Shown here: positions 25,473 through 32,929 of the stretch, one piece after another | How the letters are laid out: each line of letters begins with the position of its first letter | Position numbering within the stretch: the stretch's first letter is position 1 | NCBI RefSeq assembly: GCF_001046635.1 | Contig: NZ_KQ130452.1 | Span: 191,001-255,000 of the forward strand | From: Novosphingobium barchaimii LL02 | GTDB lineage: Bacteria > Pseudomonadota > Alphaproteobacteria > Sphingomonadales > Sphingomonadaceae | Length of the DNA: 64,000 nt | Reading direction: 5' to 3' | The notes under the pieces: model-generated | Databases searched by the model: none | What the model was told of the DNA's origin: nothing | The model's input: the letters and a program-made list of their open reading frames with translations, nothing else | Program-made: the position numbers and the translations under genes

Positions 25473-26336
25473 TCATCGACCGAACCTTGGCCTTTCATTC
25501 GCCTGCTTTTCGGCTTCCTCGTCCGCGCGGCGTTCCGCTGCGGCGTCCACGAACAGCATCACCAGTTGAAAGCCGTTCGCCTTGCGAAGCGTCTGGAACG
25601 CCAGCTTGGGCTGGCGGACGTCGCGGGCGATCGACAGCCACTCGCACGCATTGGCCGGGAGCCAGACAGTTGCTTCGTTCGCACCGGCGCCGCCGACCGC
25701 CCCTGGCGCCGGGTCCCCGGAACGGACCGAAAGAGCCGGGAAGGAGCGTGACGGCCTGACAAGCCGTATCGTGCCATCCTTGATGAACAAGAACGCGCAT
25801 GTCGTCTGGGTGAGGTCGGCGTAGCGGCTGACCGCCGCTTCCAGCGTGACGCCGTAAGCGGCGGCAAGCGCGGGCAAGTGGCTGACGGTCGGCTTTCCGA
25901 GATCGGTTACGAACCGGGCGAATAACGGCTTGGGCATGAGTAGTCCGGCGGCAAAGCGGTTGGCTTGCATTTCTTCCTTGCGGTGCGGAGTGTCGCGCCG
26001 GTTCTCCGCCAGATCGCGGCCGGTGCATTGCCTGTCCCCGCGCTGCGACTTGATGAGGAAATGGCCGAGTTGATGCGCGATGGCAAAGCGGCGCCGCGGT
26101 GCCGACATGCCCGCCGCCACTGAAATGATGCCCTGTGACTTGGCGATATCGGCCATCAGGGTGCTCGTGGCGCCATCGGTTTCGAGATCGCGGAATTCCG
26201 CGATGCCCGCACTGCGCGCGATGGCTTCGACGTCTATCGGTGCAGCAAGCTGAGGATAATGCCTCAGGATAGCCGCAAGCATCGTCTCCGGAGACGCGCA
26301 ATCGGCGAGGTCTTTCAGCAGGGCAGCATTTTTCAT
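25473..26336 (-). CDS. ImmA/IrrE-like protein with altered HExxH motif (HQLGH)
   Basis: The 287-residue protein matches the ImmA/IrrE (COG2856) metallopeptidase fold: FAIAHQLGHFLIKS followed by KEEMQANRFAAGLLMPK, whose glutamate is the third zinc ligand. The normally catalytic glutamate of HExxH is glutamine here (H88-Q89-L-G-H92), so zinc could bind but peptidase activity is doubtful. Family members cleave repressors in stress or mobile-element control. The C-terminal third (~165-287) has no recognised motif. The ATG at 26336 is chosen (MKNAALLKDLADCASPE); a TTG at 26375 is possible. It is the last gene of a leftward group with the HTH-HhH protein and MscS. Confidence 0.82.
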   Translation of the reverse strand: MKNAALLKDLADCASPETMLAAILRHYPQLAAPIDVEAIARSAGIAEFRDLETDGATSTLMADIAKSQGIISVAAGMSAPRRRFAIAHQLGHFLIKSQRGDRQCTGRDLAENRRDTPHRKEEMQANRFAAGLLMPKPLFARFVTDLGKPTVSHLPALAAAYGVTLEAAVSRYADLTQTTCAFLFIKDGTIRLVRPSRSFPALSVRSGDPAPGAVGGAGANEATVWLPANACEWLSIARDVRQPKLAFQTLRKANGFQLVMLFVDAAAERRADEEAEKQANERPRFGR

Positions 26337-26395
26337 TCCCCGGCTCGTACCGCAAACGCGAAGAAAGCGCGACAATCGCGGCGCGCCTGACGCGC

Positions 26396-26911
26396 TTAGC
26401 TGCGCCTGGAATCCTGAAACTCCGGGAAAAGGGCTTCCACCGCTGCCCGCAGGTCTTCGGGGCCGGACAACAGGCCATGGTGGTCGAGTAAACCTTTCAC
26501 CATCTGCGCCCTGTGCGGGCCGATGCCCGGAAGGGCTTCCAGACCCGGGAAATCCGGGTCGGCGATGCTCTGCGCCAGATCGCCCAGCGTCCGAAAGCCG
26601 GCGGCCTTCAAGGTCTGCCGCAGGCCGGACGGCAGGACGGACTGAGCGATCAGGAGATCGCGGTCGGTGGCATCCGGGTCCTTGGCGCGCAGCCTTGTGC
26701 GCGATGCCTTGGCCCGCTTCAAAGCGCGGCGGATGCGGCCAAGCTGGTTCCCGGTAAGGGCCAGCTTGCGGGCGATCTCCCGGTATGAAAGGCCGGCGGC
26801 GCGCATCTCCCGCGCCTCGTCCAGGTGGAGATTTGCCTGCTGGGCCTGGCTCAACATTGCGGCGTCAGGCGGCGGGCGGCCGCGGGGCTGTGTCCTTGCG
26901 GTCGCCGTCAT
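26396..26911 (-). CDS. HTH plus helix-hairpin-helix DNA-binding protein, uncharacterised
   Basis: I do not recognise a named family. Residues ~28-65 look like a resolvase/sigma-type helix-turn-helix (EAREMRAAGLSYREIARKLAL). Residues ~95-150 resemble a helix-hairpin-helix like that of the RNA polymerase alpha C-terminus (LKAAGFRTLGDLAQS, then LPGIGPHRAQMVKGLL). Between them is a basic linker (KRAKASRTRLRAKD). It probably binds DNA. The ATG at 26911 overlaps the end of the MscS gene by 47 bases; a second ATG at 26857 would avoid overlap. It lies 59 bp upstream of the ImmA/IrrE-like gene, suggesting a regulator-protease pair. Confidence 0.7.
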   Translation of the reverse strand: MTATARTQPRGRPPPDAAMLSQAQQANLHLDEAREMRAAGLSYREIARKLALTGNQLGRIRRALKRAKASRTRLRAKDPDATDRDLLIAQSVLPSGLRQTLKAAGFRTLGDLAQSIADPDFPGLEALPGIGPHRAQMVKGLLDHHGLLSGPEDLRAAVEALFPEFQDSRRS

Positions 26912-29297
26912 CGATCCCGGCGCGGTCGCTGGAGAGCAGTTCCAGGCGCTGGGCTACCGTGCCGATGTCGATGCCTTCATCGCCGAAACGCCGCAGCAGG
27001 ACCAGGAATACGTTGCTGCGGGCGCGATAGACATCGCGCGGAGATGCGACGTGGGCGAAGCAGTTGAACAGGATGCGGCCATCCGCGATCGAATCGACGA
27101 ATGCCGCCGGGCCTGGGTCCTCCAGCACCGCCGGTTCGGCTGCGAAGGTCGCCAGGACAATGCCCAGCACCTTGTCCACTTCGGTTTCGAGAGGCACCGA
27201 GAACTGGATCTGGATGCGGCCGAGCGGGCTAGACAGGGTCTTGTTGAGCACGGTCTTGGTGATGAGTTCGGAATTGGGGACGATCAGCGTCGAATGGTCG
27301 GCCAGGGTGATCTCGGTGGAGCGCACGCTGATGCGTTTTACATCGCCCTCGTCAGTGCCCACGCGCACCCAGTCGCCGATCTTGATGGGACGCTCGGCCA
27401 ACAGGATCAGGCCCGACACGAAGTTCTGGGTGATCGCCTGAAGGCCGAAACCAATGCCGACCGACAGCGCCGAGAGCAGCAGCGCGATCCGCTCCACGCC
27501 GATCCCCAGCGAGGCCAGTGCCCAGATGATCGCCAGCGCAATGCCGACATAGCGGGCGACCAGCCCGGCCGAGTTGCGCGCCGAACTGTCGAGGTCGGTG
27601 GCCGGAAGGTAGCGTTTTTCCAGCCAGCTCATGAAGGCGCGCACAAGCGCGAGGCCGACCGTCAGTACTACGACCGAGCGGATGATCGCACCGGGTGAGA
27701 TCGCAACACCGCCGATCTCGATCCCTTGTGCGAAAGCGCCAAGCCTTCCGAAGAAGCTGCCGATACCGCCGCCGCCCCCGAACGGTGTCATCAACATGCC
27801 CAGAGCGACCAGCACCATGAAGATGCGCAGCGCGCCCGAGATCAGGACGCCGAACTGGTCCACCAGGCTGCCGCGCAGTCCTACGCTTCGGGTGAGGGCG
27901 ATGCCTAGCGGGCTATGGCGACTGAACAGCGTGGTCGCCGCGTCGTCGGCGGTGCCCAGCAGCAGGTAGAGTGCCGCAGCCAATACCGCGATCCACACGA
28001 TCAGCCGGGCAATGAACAGGCTGAGGCCAACATAGCCGCCGGCCAGCGCGACCAGGGCGGTAAGCACGAGCGCCCAGGCCACAAGGGTGAGCACGGCCAG
28101 CCCCGCGCTGGTGGAGGATCGGTCTGCGGCGTCGTCCTCGGCATTTTCCTGCGCCGCCGCGTCGGCGCGCAGCCGGCCAAGCAGGAGCAGGAAGGAGCCG
28201 ATCCACAACAGATGTACCAGGGCCTCGGCCATCTGCCAGCCGGCGATCGCGGTCGGGCTGGCACCCACGGCCTGGTTGAAGGCTTCGAGAACTATGCAGG
28301 CGAACGCGATGCCCACGAGGATCAGGATCAGCGGATGAACGCGGCGCGCGGTCTCGTCGGCAATCGGGGCGATGCGCCATGAGGGTTGTTTGCGCATCAA
28401 CACGGCGCCGGCAAGCGATGCGGTGAAGGCAGCAAACCCGCAGGCGTCGACGAAACCGTCGAGCAGGCCGTCCCAGCGCTTCGGGAACAGGCCGCCCCAG
28501 CGCAGCCCCTGCACCAGCACGAAGGCCGCCAGCAGCGGGGCCGCCGTACCGATGAACACGCGCCATAGCGCATAAAGCGAGCGGCGGATGCGATGGCCCG
28601 GCGCAGTCCCGATCAGGTAGCGCTGGCCGAGCTGCCGTCCGGCGACCCGTACCGGGAACATCAGTGCAAAAGCCAGGGCAGCGCCCAGCAGCGCCTGCCA
28701 CGGCAGCCCGCCGCGCCATTGCTGGCCGATCTGCTCGACGCCTTGCGATACGAACAGGTTCACGCGGCGCATGTCGCGGGGGGTAGATGCCAGCAGGCCG
28801 CTCCAGAAGGCGGGCGAGAGCGGCGAATTTACGCGGGTGGACAGGGTTTCGTTGAGCTGTTCGGCCTGGCCGCGGTCCAGTTCCCCGATCAGCTGCTGTG
28901 CCTCGACATCGGCCAGCTTGCCGCGTTTCGCAGCGGCGTCGATTGCCGCCCGCGTTTTGGCCAGGCGCGCACGCTGCTGTTGGATCTCGGGCGCTTCGGC
29001 AACGTCTTGCGTGACCGGGCCGAGCTCGGCGACGCGCGCATCGAGGAGCGCGATCTGTTCCTCCAACTGGTCCGCGGCGGTGCGGGCGGCGGCTTGGGCG
29101 GCAAGGGATTTGGCGCGCAGGGCCGCCCGTTCATCGGTATCGACGCGGGCGTCGAGGGCGTGGTCTACATCGCGCAGGTCAACTTCCGCCTGCCTGATCT
29201 GGCTGGATTGTTCCGCCGTTGGCCCGACCTGAGCATGAGCGGCGGGGCCTCCTGCGAGCAGGAGAATGGCAAGGATGAGGCGGTTCAGGGCGCGCAT
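26865..29297 (-). CDS. DUF3772/MscS mechanosensitive ion channel, large type
   Basis: The 810-residue protein has a signal peptide (MRALNRLILAILLLAGGPAAHA), a periplasmic coiled-coil-rich DUF3772 domain (~25-190; EQIALLDARVAELG), about ten membrane segments, and a C-terminal MscS pore domain (~560-790). The domain shows SVGIGFGLQAITQNFVSGLI, the family pore-lining helix, followed by ERPIKIGDWV and VPNSELI. Such channels release solutes on hypo-osmotic shock or support envelope functions. The ATG at 29297 is chosen because it gives the signal peptide. It may be co-transcribed with the HTH-HhH and ImmA-like genes downstream. Confidence 0.9.
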   Translation of the reverse strand: MRALNRLILAILLLAGGPAAHAQVGPTAEQSSQIRQAEVDLRDVDHALDARVDTDERAALRAKSLAAQAAARTAADQLEEQIALLDARVAELGPVTQDVAEAPEIQQQRARLAKTRAAIDAAAKRGKLADVEAQQLIGELDRGQAEQLNETLSTRVNSPLSPAFWSGLLASTPRDMRRVNLFVSQGVEQIGQQWRGGLPWQALLGAALAFALMFPVRVAGRQLGQRYLIGTAPGHRIRRSLYALWRVFIGTAAPLLAAFVLVQGLRWGGLFPKRWDGLLDGFVDACGFAAFTASLAGAVLMRKQPSWRIAPIADETARRVHPLILILVGIAFACIVLEAFNQAVGASPTAIAGWQMAEALVHLLWIGSFLLLLGRLRADAAAQENAEDDAADRSSTSAGLAVLTLVAWALVLTALVALAGGYVGLSLFIARLIVWIAVLAAALYLLLGTADDAATTLFSRHSPLGIALTRSVGLRGSLVDQFGVLISGALRIFMVLVALGMLMTPFGGGGGIGSFFGRLGAFAQGIEIGGVAISPGAIIRSVVVLTVGLALVRAFMSWLEKRYLPATDLDSSARNSAGLVARYVGIALAIIWALASLGIGVERIALLLSALSVGIGFGLQAITQNFVSGLILLAERPIKIGDWVRVGTDEGDVKRISVRSTEITLADHSTLIVPNSELITKTVLNKTLSSPLGRIQIQFSVPLETEVDKVLGIVLATFAAEPAVLEDPGPAAFVDSIADGRILFNCFAHVASPRDVYRARSNVFLVLLRRFGDEGIDIGTVAQRLELLSSDRAGIDDGDRKDTAPRPPAA

Positions 29298-29412
29298 TCG
29301 TGAAATCTCGAACTGGGGGAGTCGGTCCGCAGCGTGAGCCGCTCCGAGCGATTTGTGCAAGTGCGAAACGGCAGGGGTGCCGTGCCTTGCGGTAAATCCG
29401 CCGCGCGGCGGC

Positions 29413-30411
29413 TCATCCTTGCAGGCGGACCCCGTCGGCCAGTGGCTTGCCATCCAGGAAATCGCCGATGCTGCGCAGGGTCGTCGCAGCGATCGCGGTG
29501 AGGGCTTCCTCGGTCAGAAAGGCCTGATGCCCGGTCATCAACACGTTGGGAAAAGTGAGGAGGCGTTGCAGGACGTCGTCGTCGATAATCTCGCTCGACA
29601 GGTCGTCGAAGAAGATGCCGGCTTCCTGCTCGTATACATCCAGGGCGACGCCGCCGACCCGCTTGCGCTTGAGCGCCTCGATCAGGGCTACCGCATCGAT
29701 CAGGGCGCCTCGGCTGGTGTTGACGATCACCACGCCGGAACGCGCGGCCGCCAATGCTGCGGCGTCGATAAGGTGGCGGGTGTCGGGGGTGAGCGGGCAG
29801 TGCAGCGTGATGATGTCGGCATCGCGCAGGAGCACCTCGCGCGGGACATAGCGTACGCCGATGTCGACCAGCGCCGGATTGATGACGGGATCGCTCGCCA
29901 GCACCTCGCAGCCGAAGCCCGCACGCAGCGCGCGGGCGACGAGCGCGCCGATCTGGCCGGTGCCGACGACGCCCACGGTCCGCCCGTGCAGGTTGCGTCC
30001 TACCAGTCCATCGAGCGCGAAGTTGTTGTCGCGCACACGCGACCAGGCGCGGTGGATCTTGCGGTCGAGCGAGAGCAGCAGGCCGATGGTGAACTCGGAG
30101 ACGGCATGGGGTGAATAGGCAGGGACACGCACCACGGTGATGCCTTGTTCGCTCGCCGCCGCCAGGTCGACGTTGTTGTACCCGGCGCAGCGCAGCGCCA
30201 CGATCCTGATGCCCAGCGCGGCGAGCTGTTCGATGACCGGCCGGTCGACCACATCGTTCACGAAGACACAGACCGCCTCGCAGCCCGCCGCCAGCTGCGC
30301 GGTGTCCCGGCCCAGCGGCACTTCGAGAAAGCGCATGTCGAAGCGGTCCTGCCCGGCGGCTGCCAGGAAGTGCCGGTCATAGGTCTTGGTGCCGTAGATC
30401 GCGATGTTCAT
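29413..30411 (-). CDS. D-2-hydroxyacid dehydrogenase, D-lactate dehydrogenase-like
   Basis: The 332-residue NAD-dependent enzyme has a Rossmann motif (VGVVGTGQIGALVARAL, residues ~146-162). The catalytic triad is visible: arginine in NTSRGALID, glutamate in YEQEAGIFFDD, and histidine in TGHQAFLTEEAL. The region AYSPHAVSEFTIGLLLSL and the YEQEAGIFF form point to the LdhA-type D-lactate dehydrogenase subgroup, which reduces pyruvate to D-lactate. Other 2-hydroxyacids cannot be excluded. It lies 115 bp downstream of nothing co-directional but the methyltransferase pair, and no lactate permease neighbours it. Confidence 0.88.
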   Translation of the reverse strand: MNIAIYGTKTYDRHFLAAAGQDRFDMRFLEVPLGRDTAQLAAGCEAVCVFVNDVVDRPVIEQLAALGIRIVALRCAGYNNVDLAAASEQGITVVRVPAYSPHAVSEFTIGLLLSLDRKIHRAWSRVRDNNFALDGLVGRNLHGRTVGVVGTGQIGALVARALRAGFGCEVLASDPVINPALVDIGVRYVPREVLLRDADIITLHCPLTPDTRHLIDAAALAAARSGVVIVNTSRGALIDAVALIEALKRKRVGGVALDVYEQEAGIFFDDLSSEIIDDDVLQRLLTFPNVLMTGHQAFLTEEALTAIAATTLRSIGDFLDGKPLADGVRLQG

Positions 30412-30487
30412 GGGTCGCAGAGTAGATGCGGCCGGGTGCGAAGTCGATCAGGGATGCATCGTGGTTCGGGCCCCGGCAACATCTGCT

Positions 30488-31144
30488 CTAGCAGTCGGTC
30501 GATACCCACAGCGTCGTGCGATAGTGCAGCGCGCTGGACAGCCATTGCCGTTTTTCCGGCATGCTGCCGACGCAGCGCAGCCAGCCTGCGTCTGCGATCA
30601 CGTCGTCGCATACCGGGTTCACATAGGCGATGCGCAAGGGGCGGGCGGCATTGACCGTGCGGCGATCGTGCCTTGCCTTGTCCAGCACTTCGGCGACGAT
30701 CTGGTGGCCGAAGCTGTGGAACATGTAGATCAGGGTCGTGCCGCTCAGGTCGTGGTCGAGGACATTGCGCTGGAAGAAGGCGATGTCCTTGTCCTTGAGG
30801 CGGCTGGTCGTCCGGTTGGTCTGCGCCTGGCTGGCCAGCGCCGGGATCAGTTCCACCCCCTCTGCCCGCCGTGCGCCGCGATGGCTGGCGGCGAAGACCA
30901 CGCGGCCCAAGCCGCAGCCGAGGTCGGTGACGATATCGTCCTCCTTCAGGGACGCCAGATCGAGAACGTCGAAAATGTCGCGGTAAGGGGAGGGGATATA
31001 GTGCATATACCATTCGCGCTCGCCCGGCCCGCCGGAACCGGGGTGGTGCCCGAATGTGCTGACGCCAAGGCGCCGGTCCCATAATTCGTCAGCGGGCTGG
31101 AGCAGCCTTGCGCTGAAGTTGCGGTTACGAAGGCCAGCCAGCAT
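30488..31144 (-). CDS. Class I SAM-dependent methyltransferase (DOT1-like fold)
   Basis: The 218-residue protein has a Rossmann methyltransferase core: motif I IVTDLGCGLGRVVFAAS (residues ~70-86), an acidic residue at the end of strand 2 (AEGVELIPAL), and motif IV-like LIYMFHSFGHQIV. The arrangement resembles DOT1-like or RmtG-type methyltransferases. The substrate is unknown. It follows the DUF535 gene by 39 bp on the same strand, so the two are probably co-transcribed from the promoter near 32.3 kb. The ATG at 31144 is the only good start. Confidence 0.78.
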   Translation of the reverse strand: MLAGLRNRNFSARLLQPADELWDRRLGVSTFGHHPGSGGPGEREWYMHYIPSPYRDIFDVLDLASLKEDDIVTDLGCGLGRVVFAASHRGARRAEGVELIPALASQAQTNRTTSRLKDKDIAFFQRNVLDHDLSGTTLIYMFHSFGHQIVAEVLDKARHDRRTVNAARPLRIAYVNPVCDDVIADAGWLRCVGSMPEKRQWLSSALHYRTTLWVSTDC

Positions 31145-31183
31145 GAAACGCCCTTCCTGCTTTGCGGGAGCCCGAGGCAGCGA

Positions 31184-32167
31184 TCACGCGCGCCCGGCCA
31201 GATGCGCCAGGGTTTCGGTCATCCGGCGCGAAATGGTCGCCAGCATGTCGTACCGGCGCCGGTAGAGGCCGCGCTTGCGGGGCGGGATCTGGTCCGGTGC
31301 GCGCAAGTTGGGATATAGCGGCAGTTCGAACATCGTCTCGTCGATGCGCACGGCGCCTCGCTCCAGCCAGACGTTGTCGTAGCAGGCCCGCACATCGTCC
31401 CGGCTCCGGCCGAAGTAGGGATCGCGGTGCTGCTGATACGCGTCCGATACGAGGAGGATGCGCGATACCGCAAGGCTGGCGCACAAGGCGCGGAACAGTT
31501 CGATGAGCAGATCGCGCGGGCGCATCCCGTGGGCTGTCCGGGTCAGTTCACGGTAGCGTTCGAGGATGTCCGGGATGTCTCGGGGGCTGCGCCCCTGTAC
31601 CGCGCCGACATGGGCCACAAGGCCGCCATCCTCCTCGCGAAGGGCGAAGGCGATCGAGAAGATGCGGTCGGCATCGAGGAACAGACTGATGACCATCGGT
31701 CCCTCATCCTTGAACCAGATGGCCTCATCCAGCACCAGCCGAAGTCCGGGATGGACGTCGGCCAGCAGGCACAAGGTGACTTCGCGGTCTTCATGGGGAT
31801 CGAAAAGCCATCGCAGCTTCACCATGGCTTCGTAGTGGGCAAGCAGCTTGGTCAGCCGGGTGCGCGTGTTCCAGTTGGTGGACTGATAGGGCCGGATGAC
31901 GGCGTCCAGCATACTGGGCCGGGCCTTCATGCGCCGATGGAAGGGGGCGGCTTTGCGTGCGCCGGCACGGGGGTCGAGCAGGTCCTGATGGCGCCATCCG
32001 GCGTAGATGAACTGGATCCGCTGCAGGGTGGTACTGACCAGCCCACCTTTGGCCACGATATTGGATGAACGAAACAGCCACCCGATATAGAGAAGTACCG
32101 CCGAAATACTCGACATTGCCGCCAAGGGATAGAGGATGAGATACTGCGTGATCTTGAGAATCCACAT
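31184..32167 (-). CDS. DUF535 (VirK/YbjX/SciT-like) protein
   Basis: The 327-residue protein has two N-terminal hydrophobic segments (~5-35), then a region matching the DUF535 family: RLTKLLAHYEAMVKLRW, DEGPMVISLFLDADRIFSIAF, VGAVQGRSPRDIP. The C-terminus FELPLYPNLRAPDQIPPRKR-like and RRRYDMLATI is also typical. In enterobacteria VirK/YbjX are linked to envelope remodelling and PhoP control; function is not established. The N-terminal membrane segments are unusual for the family. It heads a two-gene leftward operon with a methyltransferase, preceded by three tandem inverted repeats. Confidence 0.8.
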   Translation of the reverse strand: MWILKITQYLILYPLAAMSSISAVLLYIGWLFRSSNIVAKGGLVSTTLQRIQFIYAGWRHQDLLDPRAGARKAAPFHRRMKARPSMLDAVIRPYQSTNWNTRTRLTKLLAHYEAMVKLRWLFDPHEDREVTLCLLADVHPGLRLVLDEAIWFKDEGPMVISLFLDADRIFSIAFALREEDGGLVAHVGAVQGRSPRDIPDILERYRELTRTAHGMRPRDLLIELFRALCASLAVSRILLVSDAYQQHRDPYFGRSRDDVRACYDNVWLERGAVRIDETMFELPLYPNLRAPDQIPPRKRGLYRRRYDMLATISRRMTETLAHLAGRA

Positions 32168-32206
32168 GAGAGGGTTCTTGCTTCCCCTGTCAAAGGCCTT
32201 GCGGTC

Positions 32207-32323
32207 CTGATCGTTCCTGACGATCAGAATGTTGAAATTTCCAGACTCCTCCGCTGGAAATGGCGGGCTGACGGGTGCTGTTTGTTCATGCCATTACGGT
32301 CGCACATCGACCCCAAGGTCGAT
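32207..32323. repeat. Three perfect inverted repeats in the DUF535 leader
   Basis: Within 117 bases upstream of the DUF535 start (32167) lie three perfect inverted repeats. They are CTGATCGT/ACGATCAG (32207-32227), ATTTCCAG/CTGGAAAT (32237-32261) and ATCGACC/GGTCGAT (32306-32323). AT-rich promoter-like sequence follows at 32322-32350. Read on the minus strand they form a hairpin-rich 5' leader, or stacked operators. The rest of the 236-bp gap (32168-32403) shows no gene. Confidence 0.6.
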
Positions 32324-32403
32324 ATACGGCTAATATACTAGGCAGATTAAACCATCGGTTCGTCGCACTTTTATCGTGGGATGGTTGCTGGCGCGGGAAG
32401 CGC

Positions 32404-32859
32404 TCAGTCGTCGGCTTGCGCCGCGCGGGCATTTAGCTGCGCCCACAGCTTCTCGGTCCCGGCCTCCTGCGCCTTGTTGACGTATTGGGAGGCGACCAGC
32501 CACCCCTTGATGTATTGCAGCGGCAGCACGCACCCGATCCCCAGCAGCGGGAACGAAGTCAGCAGGTGGACCCAGAACGGCGGCTCGAATTTCACTTGTA
32601 GCCAGACCGCGAAAAACGTCAGCGGAAACGCGACGATGCACAGCGAGAAGAACGCCGGGCCGTCATCCGGCGCAGCGAAACCGTAATCCAGGTCGCAGGC
32701 AGGGCACTTTTCGTTCAGCTTCAGCCATTTGCGAAACATGCGTCCCTTGCCGCAGCGCGGGCACAGGCCCTTGAGACCGCAGTGGAATATCCAGCGGCCC
32801 TTGCCGGGCGCGGCATCAGCCTCGGCGGGGGCGGTGGGAGCGAGGTGTTCGTCTGTCAT
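32404..32859 (-). CDS. DUF983 membrane protein with paired CxxC motifs
   Basis: The 151-residue protein has a zinc-ribbon-like N-terminal region with two CxxC pairs (GLCPRCGKGRMF and EKCPACDLDYG), followed by two or three membrane helices (~70-92, ~97-118). This is the DUF983 family, found widely in alphaproteobacteria; its function is unknown. The ATG at 32859 is chosen since upstream codons overlap the divergent MocR operator. It is divergent from the MocR gene (59 bp between). Confidence 0.88.
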   Translation of the reverse strand: MTDEHLAPTAPAEADAAPGKGRWIFHCGLKGLCPRCGKGRMFRKWLKLNEKCPACDLDYGFAAPDDGPAFFSLCIVAFPLTFFAVWLQVKFEPPFWVHLLTSFPLLGIGCVLPLQYIKGWLVASQYVNKAQEAGTEKLWAQLNARAAQADD

Positions 32860-32913
32860 GGCGTCAGTCCGTTTGCGGGTAATGCCGGGAATCGACTGTT
32901 GCCTCATATGGGT

Positions 32914-32929
32914 TTTGTATGCATACAAA
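32914..32929. promoter_or_regulatory. Perfect 16-bp palindrome, candidate MocR/GntR operator
   Basis: TTTGTATGCATACAAA is perfectly self-complementary and covers the first possible start codon of the MocR gene (ATG at 32919). GntR-type helix-turn-helix proteins bind such short AT-rich palindromes with GT...AC ends, so autorepression is likely. Its position could also cover the divergent DUF983 promoter. Confidence 0.65.

Noticed and set aside
25326-26911. Integrated mobile element at the tRNA-Met gene, suggested by the ImmA-like gene beside it
   Set aside because: No integrase, no phage genes, no second copy of the tRNA end; the ImmA-like gene looks co-directional with an MscS gene and its HTH neighbour.
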